A stretch of 64,000 nt of DNA from Lichenicoccus sp964247695 (lineage in GTDB: Bacteria; Pseudomonadota; Alphaproteobacteria; Acetobacterales; Acetobacteraceae), in NCBI GenBank assembly GCA_964247695.1, contig CAXTVI010000025.1:3712-67711 (forward strand), read 5' to 3'. Position numbers and translations under genes: made by a program. This document shows, in pieces, positions 27,072-34,960 of this stretch (position 1 is the stretch's first letter; the number at the start of each line of letters is the position of its first letter). The notes under the pieces are model-generated. The model was not told the origin of the DNA. It made no database searches and saw nothing but the letters and a program-made list of their open reading frames with translations.

Positions 27072-27908
27072 CTACAGGCTAGCGTGACCCAAGGCGGCGG
27101 AGAGGCCGGTTGCCACGCGCATCCCGGGCAACGCAAAGAACAGGCCGCCGCCGCACCACCGTCCGTGCGGTGCATCGGGCCACGCCTCGGGTGCTGCGAG
27201 GATGCGGCACGAGATCCGTCCCATGTCGAACTGCCCGGCTTCGTCGATGCCGTGGTCGTAGGCGAGGTGGCGATGCGCCCACGCCGGGTCGCCGGCATCC
27301 CCGCGTTCCACCAGGTGCCGCAGCTTCCGGACCTCGAAATAGCTGCCGCCCCGCGTCCAGGCAGGCTCATCGAGCAGCCGGGGCGGCGCGGGGCGTCCTG
27401 TCCCGGCATCGGCATCCCCCGACCGGAACCCGTTCACCTTCCAGCGCGGCGCCAGCAGGTGGTGCGTGTGCCTGACCAGATCGCGCAGCGCAGAGGCCGC
27501 CGGCTCCTGCGCCCGGGCTTCGATCCGCAGCAGCAGGTCGCCGTGCCAGGGCCCCGGACACATGCCGGCGGGTTCAATCGCAGTGGGCGTAGCGAGATGG
27601 CGCGGCCGCAGCGGTTCCAGGCCGAAGCGGCGGTCGAACAGGGTGCCGCCGACCGCAAGCGTCAGCCCCGCCCCGGCGCTCGCCGCACCCGCCGCGCGCT
27701 CCGCAAGCACGCGCAGCAGCCGCTGCAGCTCCGGCCTGCCACCGGCAAGCACGTCGAAGGCTACGAACAGCGCCACCGCCGGCGCGTCGCCACCATCTTC
27801 GGTGGCACCGGGCGCTGCCGGGCGCAATTGCGCCGCCACGCCGGCGACGGCCGGGGCCAGGCCGGCCAGCAGGGAGCGGCGTGACGCAGACACGGGGATA
27901 TCCGCCAT
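27072..27908 (-). CDS. Degenerate DyP-type peroxidase-like protein with Tat signal
   Basis: 278 residues. The N-terminus SASRRSLLAGLAPAVAGV is a twin-arginine signal. Blocks of the DyP/EfeB family follow in order: GTLFDRRFGLEPLRP, HGDLLLRIEA, TRGGSYFEVRKLRHLVERGD, HLAYDHGIDEAGQFDMG and the C-terminal GGGLFFALPG. The protein is about two-thirds of the usual length. The catalytic GxxDG motif reads GFRSGDADAG and the segment with the proximal haem histidine is missing, so normal peroxidase activity is doubtful. It may be a decayed or re-purposed periplasmic paralogue of EfeB. Confidence 0.7.
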   Translation of the reverse strand: MADIPVSASRRSLLAGLAPAVAGVAAQLRPAAPGATEDGGDAPAVALFVAFDVLAGGRPELQRLLRVLAERAAGAASAGAGLTLAVGGTLFDRRFGLEPLRPRHLATPTAIEPAGMCPGPWHGDLLLRIEARAQEPAASALRDLVRHTHHLLAPRWKVNGFRSGDADAGTGRPAPPRLLDEPAWTRGGSYFEVRKLRHLVERGDAGDPAWAHRHLAYDHGIDEAGQFDMGRISCRILAAPEAWPDAPHGRWCGGGLFFALPGMRVATGLSAALGHASL

Positions 27909-28008
27909 GCCGATGCCCTATCATGCGTCGGCCGCCGCGTCAGCCGCACCGGAACAATGCCCGTCCTGTGGCGCTGACAGCGTGACTGCATGCCGACCAG
28001 GGGGCGAT

Positions 28009-28161
28009 ATGGCCGAAGGCGAAAAGACCACCAGCAATACACCCGTCGCGGAGACTGATCCCGGCGGCACACGTCCGGCGCCCGCAAAATCGACGCCTGA
28101 CAAGCAGCCGGTGCAGAGCGGCGACCAGAACGCCAACCCGCCGCGGGGGACCGATCGCTGA
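28009..28161 (+). CDS. Small hydrophilic protein of unknown function
   Basis: 50 residues from ATG 28009, preceded by a G-rich AGGGGG at about four bases. Composition is Thr/Pro/Gly/Asn/Asp-rich (ETDPGGTRPAPAKSTPDKQ) and looks disordered. Ends 27 bases before larC and could be the first gene of that transcript. A longer in-frame start at about 27907 would add a CPSC-containing stretch but overlaps the divergent peroxidase-like gene. Unrecognised. Confidence 0.45.
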   Translation: MAEGEKTTSNTPVAETDPGGTRPAPAKSTPDKQPVQSGDQNANPPRGTDR

Positions 28162-28188
28162 TGTCCCTCCCGAGGGCATAGCCGGTCG

Positions 28189-29430
28189 ATGATGCATATC
28201 CACCTAGATGCGATCGGCGGCGTGGCCGGCGACATGTTCACGGCAGCCCTGCTCGACGCCTTCCCCGCGCAGGCCGACGCGCTGATCGACTGCGTGCGCC
28301 GGCTGGCGCCGGTCGAGTGCCGCCTCGATCGCTACGATGACGGCATCCTGACCGGCAGGCGCTTCGCCGTCCTCGAGACGGATCCGGTGCCGCACGACCA
28401 TCACGACCCGGTCCATGACCATCATCACGGGCATGCGCACGGGCACACGCACTGGCGTCGAATTCGCGAGGACCTGCTTGCCGCCGATCTGCCGCCTGCC
28501 GTCGCGGAGTACGCCGTCGGCATCTTCGGCCAGCTGGCCGAGGCCGAGGGCCGCGTGCATGGGGTGGCGCCGGACGAGGTCGCCTTCCACGAGGTCGGCG
28601 CCGCGGATTCCATCGCCGACATCGTGGCCGCCGCCTGGCTGATCGCGGCCCTCGGCCACGACACCGGCTGGAGCGTGTCGGCGCTGCCGCTCGGCTCCGG
28701 GCGCATACGCACCGCGCACGGCATCATGCCGGTGCCGGCGCCCGCCACTACCCTGCTGCTCGACGGCTTCGAGGTGATCGATGACGGCATCTCCGGCGAG
28801 CGTATCACCCCGACGGGAGCCGCCATCCTGGCGTGGCTGCGCGCCACCGGCCGCCTGCGTCCGCGTCCGGCCGGGCGTCTGGGGAGCACCGGCATAGGCT
28901 TCGGCACGAAGCGGCTGCCGGGACTCAGCAACTGCCTGCGCGCGCTGGTGCTGCACACCGGACGCCCGGAGCCCGCGACGCCTGCGCACCGGCTGCTCAC
29001 CGAGATCGCCTTCGAAGTCGATGACCAGTCCGGCGAGGACCTTGCCACGGGGCTGGACCGGCTGCGCGAGCTGCCGGACGTGCACGATGTCGTGCAGTGG
29101 GCGACCATCGGCAAGAAGGGCAGGCTTGCGGTACATGTTCAGGTGCTGGCCGTCCCGGACCGGCTGGACACAGTAATCGAGGCCTGCTTCTCGGAGACCA
29201 CCACCATCGGTCTGCGCACTCATCTGGTCGAAGGGCGGGCGCTCCACCGGCGCGTGAGCCAGGTGGCGGTCGACGGTATCCCGGTGCAGGTCAAGCTGGT
29301 GGACCGGCCCGGCCAGCGCACCGGCAAGGCGGAAGCCGATCATCTGCGATCGGCCCCGGGGCAGGCCGCAAGGCAGGCGCTCAGGGGACGTGCTGAGCAG
29401 GCAGCGAGCAGAGGCGATGATGAAGGCTGA
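28189..29430 (+). CDS. larC: Nickel-insertion protein LarC (nickel-pincer cofactor)
   Basis: 413 residues. LarC inserts nickel into the pincer cofactor (NPN) in a CTP-dependent reaction. The N-terminus HLDAIGGVAGDMFTAALLDA is diagnostic. A histidine-rich loop of about 21 residues (HHDPVHDHHHGHAHGHTH) is suited to nickel binding. FHEVGAADSIADIV, GERITPTGAAIL and STGIGFGTK are conserved blocks. In Lactiplantibacillus plantarum larC is read through a programmed frameshift; here it is a single open frame. Start ATG 28189 or 28192. First of the coupled set larC-larE-larB-aldo/keto reductase. Confidence 0.93.
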   Translation: MMHIHLDAIGGVAGDMFTAALLDAFPAQADALIDCVRRLAPVECRLDRYDDGILTGRRFAVLETDPVPHDHHDPVHDHHHGHAHGHTHWRRIREDLLAADLPPAVAEYAVGIFGQLAEAEGRVHGVAPDEVAFHEVGAADSIADIVAAAWLIAALGHDTGWSVSALPLGSGRIRTAHGIMPVPAPATTLLLDGFEVIDDGISGERITPTGAAILAWLRATGRLRPRPAGRLGSTGIGFGTKRLPGLSNCLRALVLHTGRPEPATPAHRLLTEIAFEVDDQSGEDLATGLDRLRELPDVHDVVQWATIGKKGRLAVHVQVLAVPDRLDTVIEACFSETTTIGLRTHLVEGRALHRRVSQVAVDGIPVQVKLVDRPGQRTGKAEADHLRSAPGQAARQALRGRAEQAASRGDDEG

Positions 29431-30292
29431 GACGATCTCCCGGGGCGACCAGGAGGCCCAGGACGAGGCGGCGCTGGCGCGGCTCCAGCAGGTGCTGTCC
29501 GGGCTGGAGGGCTCCGGCGCCGCGGTCGCTGTGAGCGGCGGCATCGACAGCCTTACCTTGTCGTCGGCGGCGCATGCGACGCTCGGCACGGAGGTGTCCA
29601 TGCACCACGCGACGTCGCCCGCGGTGCCCCCGGAGGCCACCGAGCGCACCCGGGCGCTGGCCGCGGCTCGCGGATGGCGGCTGGAAATCTTTGATGCCGG
29701 CGAGTTCGCCGATGCGGATTATCGCGCCAATCCGGTCAATCGCTGCTTCTTCTGCAAGACCAGCCTGTACGGCAGCATCGTCAAGCATCTGAACGCTGCC
29801 GGTATCATGGTGCTGTCCGGCACCAACACCGACGACCTCGGCGAGTACCGCCCCGGTCTGGAGGCGGCGCGCCTGCATGGCGTGCGGCACCCGTTTGTGG
29901 AAGCCGGGATCGACAAGGCCGCGGTCCGTCGCATCGCCCGGCTGCTGGGACTGGGCGCGCTCGCGGAACTGCCGTCGGCGCCCTGCCTGTCGAGCCGGAT
30001 CGAGACCGGCATCGCCATCGAGCCGGAGACGCTCGCCCTGGTGCACGAGGTCGAGCGCACCGTCACGCGGCACCTGCGGCCGGCCACCGTTCGCTGCCGC
30101 ATGCGCGCCGACGGCATCGTCGTGGAGCTCGACGGGTCCAGCCTGGACGCGTTGCCTGCGCAAGGGTCCGGCCTGCTGCAGGAGATCGAGGCCTTGGCGC
30201 GGCGGGCGGGCGAAGTGCGTCCGGTCCGTTTCGCGGCGTATCGCACCGGCAGCGCGTTCCTGACCGCGCTTCCGCAGACCGCCGCGCCGTGA
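29417..30292 (+). CDS. larE: Sulfur transferase LarE (nickel-pincer cofactor)
   Basis: 291 residues from ATG 29417, overlapping larC by 14 bases (a GTG at 29390 is in frame). PP-loop ATP pyrophosphatase that adenylates the P2CMN carboxylates and thiolates them. The PP-loop is VAVSGGIDSLTLS. Cysteines occur in NRCFFCKTSLY and PSAPCLSSRIETG. Having both CxxC and the distal Cys suggests the three-cysteine, iron-sulfur-dependent type of LarE rather than the single sacrificial-cysteine type; this is inference from cysteine placement. Confidence 0.93.
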   Translation: MMKAETISRGDQEAQDEAALARLQQVLSGLEGSGAAVAVSGGIDSLTLSSAAHATLGTEVSMHHATSPAVPPEATERTRALAAARGWRLEIFDAGEFADADYRANPVNRCFFCKTSLYGSIVKHLNAAGIMVLSGTNTDDLGEYRPGLEAARLHGVRHPFVEAGIDKAAVRRIARLLGLGALAELPSAPCLSSRIETGIAIEPETLALVHEVERTVTRHLRPATVRCRMRADGIVVELDGSSLDALPAQGSGLLQEIEALARRAGEVRPVRFAAYRTGSAFLTALPQTAAP

Positions 30293-30966
30293 GCGAGTTC
30301 AAGCTCGATCTCGAGCGCGGCGCGCGCATCGGCTTCGGCGAGGCGATCTATTGCGCCGGCAAGTCGGCAGCACAGGTCGCGGCGATCCTGGAGTCCGATC
30401 CCGGGCGCGCGCTGCTGCTGACCCGGCTGGAGCCCGCGAAGTACGACGCCCTGCCCGGGACGGTGCGCATACGGCTCGACTGGGACCCGGTCTCGCACAC
30501 CGCCTGGCAAGGTGACCTGGCTCCCCTGGTGGAGGCGACCGGACCTCGCGTCGCCATCGTCACCGCGGGCACCTCCGATGTTCCGGTGGCGCGCGAGGCG
30601 GCGCGCACGCTGCGCTTCTCCGGCCACTCCAGCACCGAGATCGTCGATGTCGGCGTGGCCGGACTGTGGCGGCTGCTCGACCGGGTGGCCGAGTTGCGCC
30701 GCTACCAGGTGGTGATCGTCGTCGCCGGCATGGATGCGGCACTGCCCAGCGTGATCGGCGGCCTGGTGCCGGGCGTGGTGATCGCGGTGCCGACCTCGGT
30801 CGGCTACGGCGTGGCCGCCGGCGGACGGGCCGGGCTCGACGCAATTCTCGCAAGCTGCTCGCCGGGCGTCACGGTCGTGAACATCGACAATGGATATGGC
30901 GGCGCCTGCGCCGCGTTGCGGGTGCTGAACGCGCTCGCTGTCCACAGCAAGGATACTCCATCATGA
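30289..30966 (+). CDS. larB: LarB, nicotinic acid adenine dinucleotide carboxylase/hydrolase
   Basis: 225 residues; GTG 30289 overlaps the larE stop (GTGA). LarB carboxylates the pyridinium ring of NaAD and hydrolyses it to P2CMN, the first step to the nickel-pincer cofactor. The C-terminal half is PurE-like: VAIVTAGTSDVPVAREAARTL, VVIVVAGMDAALPSVIGGL, VAVPTSVGYG and VNIDNGYGGACAAL. The N-terminal part LDLERGARIGFGEAIYCAGK is typical of LarB. With larC and larE the whole three-protein pathway is present. Confidence 0.93.
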   Translation: MSEFKLDLERGARIGFGEAIYCAGKSAAQVAAILESDPGRALLLTRLEPAKYDALPGTVRIRLDWDPVSHTAWQGDLAPLVEATGPRVAIVTAGTSDVPVAREAARTLRFSGHSSTEIVDVGVAGLWRLLDRVAELRRYQVVIVVAGMDAALPSVIGGLVPGVVIAVPTSVGYGVAAGGRAGLDAILASCSPGVTVVNIDNGYGGACAALRVLNALAVHSKDTPS

Positions 30967-32033
30967 ACCGACGCGATTTCATCAAGAGCACTGCCGTCGG
31001 CGTCGGCGTGACCGCCGGCCTGGAGACGATGCCGGCATTCCCCGCCGCGGCCACCGTGCTCGACGATGCGGCAAGACCGGCACCCGGCACCGTCACCGCC
31101 GCCATCCCGCAGCATCCCGACATGAAGTACCGCCCGCTCGGCCGCACCGGCGAGGCGGTGTCGCTGGTGGGCATGGGCGGCTTCCATCTCGCCAAGCCGG
31201 GTGGCATGACCAACGCCGAGGCGATCCGGGTTGTGCATGCCGGGCTCGAAGCCGGCATCAACTTCTGCGACAATTGCTGGGACTACAATGGCGGCGAGAG
31301 CGAGGTGCGGCTCGGACGCGCGCTGTCGCAGGAAGGCTATCGCAACAAGACCTTCCTGATGACCAAGATCGACGGCCGCACCGCCAAGGCCGCGATGGGC
31401 CAGATCGAGACGTCGCTGACCCGTCTGCAGACCGACCATCTCGACCTGTTGCAGTTCCACGAGATCATACGCATGGACGATCCGGAGCGCGTATTCGCCG
31501 ATGGCGGCGCGTTGGAAGCGGTGCTGCGCGCGCGCGAGCAGGGAAAGCTGCGCTATATCGGCTTCACCGGACACAAGAGCCCGAAGATCCACGCCCACAT
31601 GTTCGCGGTCGCCGAGCAGCACAATTTCCATTTCGACACCGTGCAGATGCCGCTGAACATCATGGACGCGCACTATGACAGCTTCGAGCAGACGGTGGTG
31701 CCGATCGCGCTCTCGCACGGCACCGGCATCATCGGCATGAAGGCGTTCGGCGACAACTTCATCCTGAAGTCGCGCGTGATGCCGCCGATCCAGATGCTGC
31801 AATATCCGATGGGGTTGCCGATCAGCCTGCAGGTGACCGGGATCGACAGCATGCCGATCCTGCATCAGGCGCTGGAGGCGGTGCGTACCTTTACCTCGCC
31901 GACGCCCGAGTTCCGCGAAGCCCTGCTGGCACGCAGTGCCGAGATCGGCCGCACCGGATCGACCGAGCACTACAAGATCTCGCCGCATTTCGACGGCACC
32001 GGCCATAACCCCCAGTGGCTCACCGAAGCCTGA
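30963..32033 (+). CDS. Tat-signal aldo/keto reductase coupled to larB
   Basis: 356 residues; ATG 30963 overlaps the larB stop (ATGA). The N-terminus MNRRDFIKSTAVGVGVTAG is a twin-arginine signal, so the enzyme is probably exported folded. The barrel starts near residue 50. Catalytic residues are intact: Asp and Tyr in NFCDNCWDYNGG, Lys in LMTKIDG, His in LLQFHEI. It is close to the cytoplasmic paralogue at 48997-50049. Direct coupling to the nickel-pincer cofactor genes is unexpected because NPN is known from LarA-type racemases and epimerases. A functional link is inference. Confidence 0.88.
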   Translation: MNRRDFIKSTAVGVGVTAGLETMPAFPAAATVLDDAARPAPGTVTAAIPQHPDMKYRPLGRTGEAVSLVGMGGFHLAKPGGMTNAEAIRVVHAGLEAGINFCDNCWDYNGGESEVRLGRALSQEGYRNKTFLMTKIDGRTAKAAMGQIETSLTRLQTDHLDLLQFHEIIRMDDPERVFADGGALEAVLRAREQGKLRYIGFTGHKSPKIHAHMFAVAEQHNFHFDTVQMPLNIMDAHYDSFEQTVVPIALSHGTGIIGMKAFGDNFILKSRVMPPIQMLQYPMGLPISLQVTGIDSMPILHQALEAVRTFTSPTPEFREALLARSAEIGRTGSTEHYKISPHFDGTGHNPQWLTEA

Positions 32034-32034
32034 G

Positions 32035-32283
32035 TCAGTTCTTCTTGCGGTCGAGTACCGGCGCGGTGCCATGCGCCGCGAGCAGCGCCTGCAGGCAGGA
32101 CAAGGCCACGGTGTAGTCGCCGAACGTCGTAAGATGACGCTCCAGCAGGGCCGCGACGTCCGAGGCCGGCCAAGTCCCGGGAGACGCCAGTTCCGGCGGG
32201 ATCGCGTCCGCGGTGGCCTGCAGGCGCTCGGTTGCATGGCGCAGGTTGACCACGCAGCGGCGCCAGTTCTCAGCGGTCTTCAT
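32035..32283 (-). CDS. Small protein of unknown function after the histidine kinase
   Basis: 82 residues from ATG 32283, overlapping the end of the histidine kinase gene by 14 bases. Predicted mostly helical (NWRRCVVNLRHATERLQATAD), cytoplasmic, C-terminus basic (VLDRKKN). Unrecognised. It ends one base from the convergent aldo/keto reductase stop. Third gene of the two-component operon. Confidence 0.6.
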   Translation of the reverse strand: MKTAENWRRCVVNLRHATERLQATADAIPPELASPGTWPASDVAALLERHLTTFGDYTVALSCLQALLAAHGTAPVLDRKKN

Positions 32284-33769
32284 GCCGGACCGCCATGTCG
32301 CGTCGGGATCGCGCGTCCTGCTGGTTGCGCAGCACCCAGGGCAGCGCAGGGGTGCAGTGCAGGTCGATGATGCAGCCTGGCGCCGCATCGCCGATTTCGA
32401 GCCTGAAGCCGTGCAGGGCCAGCACCGACGCCACCAGGCTGAGGCCGAGCCCGCTGCCAGGGACGCTGCGGCTGCGCTCGGAGCGGTAGAAGCGCTGCAG
32501 CACGCGGTCTCGCTCGCCCGGCAGGATTCCGGGACCACGGTCACCGATGCGTATGCGCAGGCTGTACACTTCGGCCGTCAGCGAGAGTGTCACCGTCGTC
32601 TGCACCGGGGCGAACTTGATTGCATTGTCGAGCAGGTTGCCGACCGCCTCGATCAGCATGTCGTGGTCGCCCACCACCACGGACGCCGGCCGGAGGGCCA
32701 AGCTCAGGACCACGCCCTTCTCCTCGGCGAGGGGCTCATACAGCTCGGCGGCCTCCGCCAGGATCTGGGCGAGATCGACCTGGGTGAAGGCCTCCCGCCG
32801 GCGGCCATGGTCGATCGCGCTGATCCGCAGCACGCTCGAGACCACGGCCAGCGCCTGGTCCACCGATGCGATGGCGCGATCCGCCGCGTTCTGGAAGTCG
32901 TCACGCGTGAGCGCTTCCTCGCGCGAGCGCTCGAGCCGGTTGCGCACCCGCGTCAACGGAGTGCGCAGGTCGTGCGCGATGCTGTCGCTGACGCCGCGAA
33001 TGCCCTCGATCAGGCGCTCGATCTCGTCGAGCATGCCGTTCACCGCCGCCGCCAGCCGGTCCAGGTCGTCGCCTGTCCCGTGCAGCGGCAGCCGCCCGCT
33101 CAACTGTCCCTGCATGATCCGCGCGATCGCCTCGTGCACGGACGCGACGCGGCTCTGTGCCCGCCAGGCGAGCCACGTGCCGGCCACCAGCGAGAGCAGC
33201 AGGGCCGGCACCAGCCCGAGGATAAGCGCCCGGCGGATGATCTCCTGCACATCCTCGAGTTCGTCGATATCGTAGCCGATGACCAGCACCCGGGCCGGGT
33301 CCACCGCCACTGCCACGGCGCGCACGACCTCCGGGTCATCCCCGTCATGGTCGCGGTCGATGCCCTTGAAGACCGCCCGGTGGGCATGCCCGTCGACCGG
33401 CAGACGCTTCGGCACGCCCTGCAGGTTTCCGGCGAGATGGGCGCCATCGCGCCGGAACAGCCCGCCGTAGCGCACGCCATGCGGATCGTCCGCGAGCCAT
33501 GCGTCCAGCCGGGCTGCGACCTCCGGTGGCGGACTGCGCGTCAGCCGCGCCGCCTCCATCACGACCGTCCTGTCGATCTTCTGGCGCTCGTGCACGGCGG
33601 TTTGCCAGTAGATGAACCCGAACAGCATCAAGGCCATGCCGGCGAAGCCGGTGGCGATGGAGACCGTCCAGCGGAACACCGACGTGGAGGTTGCCCGGCG
33701 CAGCCTGCGGATCAGGCTGGTCCCGGTCACCGGCGCAGCCGCCTGCCGGGACGCCGCGCGGTGGGACAA
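32270..33769 (-). CDS. Sensor histidine kinase
   Basis: 499 residues; TTG start at 33769 by position (11 bases after the response regulator stop). Two membrane helices: about residues 33-55 (VSIATGFAGMALMLFGFIYW) and 185-207 (LILGLVPALLLSLVAGTWL), enclosing a periplasmic sensor of about 130 residues. HAMP follows, then the H-box SDSIAHDLRTPLTRVRNR, N-box NLLDNAIKFAPV and G-boxes GDRGPGI and GSGLGLSLV. Stimulus unknown. It phosphorylates the regulator encoded upstream. Confidence 0.92.
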   Translation of the reverse strand: MSHRAASRQAAAPVTGTSLIRRLRRATSTSVFRWTVSIATGFAGMALMLFGFIYWQTAVHERQKIDRTVVMEAARLTRSPPPEVAARLDAWLADDPHGVRYGGLFRRDGAHLAGNLQGVPKRLPVDGHAHRAVFKGIDRDHDGDDPEVVRAVAVAVDPARVLVIGYDIDELEDVQEIIRRALILGLVPALLLSLVAGTWLAWRAQSRVASVHEAIARIMQGQLSGRLPLHGTGDDLDRLAAAVNGMLDEIERLIEGIRGVSDSIAHDLRTPLTRVRNRLERSREEALTRDDFQNAADRAIASVDQALAVVSSVLRISAIDHGRRREAFTQVDLAQILAEAAELYEPLAEEKGVVLSLALRPASVVVGDHDMLIEAVGNLLDNAIKFAPVQTTVTLSLTAEVYSLRIRIGDRGPGILPGERDRVLQRFYRSERSRSVPGSGLGLSLVASVLALHGFRLEIGDAAPGCIIDLHCTPALPWVLRNQQDARSRRDMAVRHEDR

Positions 33770-33780
33770 CGGGCCGGCGT

Positions 33781-34458
33781 TCAGGAGGGCGACTTCAGGA
33801 CAAAGCCGATGCCGCGCACGTTCGAAAGCAGCTCCTCCTCGCCGCGTCGGTCGAGCTTGCGCCGCAGGCGGCCCATATGCACGTCCACCAGGTTAGAGCG
33901 AGGCGCGAAGCTGTAGCCCCAGACATCCTCGAACAGCATCGTCCGAGTGACGGTCTGGCCGACGCGCCGCATCATGTATTCGAGCAGGCGCAGCTCGCGC
34001 GGCAGCAACTCGAGGGTCCGGCTCGAGCGGCGCGCCGTGTGGCTGATCAGGTTGAGCTCCAGCGGGCCGACGCGCAGCATCGTCTCGGCCCCCGTGACCG
34101 GCCGGCGCAGCAAGGCCTCGATCCTCGCGGCAAGCTCGCTGAGCGCGAACGGCTTGCCGAGATAATCGTCGCCGCCAGCACGCAGCCCGCGCACACGATC
34201 ATCGATCTCGGACAGGGCGCTCAACACCAGCGCCGGCGTCCGGATCTCGTTGCGGCGCAGCGTGCCGAGGATCGCCAGCCCGTCCAGCCCGGGCAACATG
34301 CGATCGACCACCAGGACGTCGGCCGCGCCGGTGCTCGCCCGGGTCAGGCCGTCCGGTCCGGTCGCCGCGCAATCCACCTCGTAGCCGCGGCTGCGGAAAT
34401 AGCCGGACACCTCGTCGGCCGTCTCCGCATCGTCCTCGATCAGCAGCATGCGGCTCAT
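33781..34458 (-). CDS. OmpR-family response regulator
   Basis: 225 residues from ATG 34458, with an AGGA about six bases upstream. Receiver domain residues 1-120: acidic pair in LLIEDDAE, phosphorylated Asp in VLVVDRMLPG, Lys in YLGKPFAL. The winged-helix C-terminus ends with SNLVDVHMGRLRRKLDRRG and VRGIGFVLK. Cognate partner of the kinase downstream. An AT-richer stretch upstream (34504-34620) probably holds its promoter. Confidence 0.93.
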   Translation of the reverse strand: MSRMLLIEDDAETADEVSGYFRSRGYEVDCAATGPDGLTRASTGAADVLVVDRMLPGLDGLAILGTLRRNEIRTPALVLSALSEIDDRVRGLRAGGDDYLGKPFALSELAARIEALLRRPVTGAETMLRVGPLELNLISHTARRSSRTLELLPRELRLLEYMMRRVGQTVTRTMLFEDVWGYSFAPRSNLVDVHMGRLRRKLDRRGEEELLSNVRGIGFVLKSPS

Positions 34459-34639
34459 GGGGTTCCTGCTCGTGCCGTCCTGGACGACGGGTCGGCATGT
34501 CCAATCTATGCCAGTCCCACCCTGTGTAGACAATATTGGTGGCTCAGGATGCGCAGCGAACCAGTAAATTCGTGTTCAGAGTTGCTTTCGGCAACGAACA
34601 AATATTGTACGCCTGTCAACTGTTCCCGGCCACCGGGCA
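34459..34639. promoter_or_regulatory. Promoter region of the two-component operon, with inverted repeats
   Basis: Lower-GC stretch. ACAATATTG (about 34530) and ACAAATATTGT (about 34599) are similar near-palindromes about 70 bases apart. GTTGC-TTTCG-GCAAC (34581-34595) is a short perfect hairpin. These may be binding sites for the response regulator; none matches a site I can name. Confidence 0.35.
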
Positions 34640-34960
34640 GCCACCAGCCGCTCATCTACCGCACCCTGCTCGCGGCCGTCTCGCTGTCGGAGAGATCCGT
34701 CCTCGCGGCGGGGCAGCCCGACTACGGAGACCTGCCGGAGGCCGGTTTCCGGATCTACGAGCGTTGAGAAAATGCTGCACGCGACGACCGCCGTCATTGA
34801 CGGCGATTGGTCGGCAGTCGGGTGGTCCAACCTCGACTGGCGCAGCGCGGTCTGGAACAACGAGATCGACGCGATCATCCTTGGCTTTCAATTCGATGGC
34901 CGGATGGAGGCGGAGCCGCGGGCGCGCCTCCGATGCGCAGCGACCCAAATGTCAGCCTAG
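34640..34960 (+). pseudogene. Cardiolipin synthase (phospholipase D family) remnant
   Basis: Two adjacent frames carry pieces of a PLD-family cardiolipin synthase. The first reads PLIYRTLLAAVSLSERSV, then after an internal deletion YGDLPEAGFRIYER and a TGA. The second reads LHATTAVIDGDWSAVGWSNLDWRSAVWNNEI to the C-terminus (FQFDGRMEAE). In intact enzymes these blocks belong to one frame, about 60 residues more lie between SERS and the Y.LLEAG block, and the HxK motif is HAK; here it is HAT. Deletion, frameshift, stop and loss of the catalytic lysine all point to a dead gene. The last bases overlap the convergent permease gene. Confidence 0.75.

Noticed and set aside
27907..28161. Longer form of the small protein with a CPSC motif
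   Set aside because: It would overlap the divergent peroxidase-like gene and lacks a ribosome site; the ATG at 28009 is better placed.
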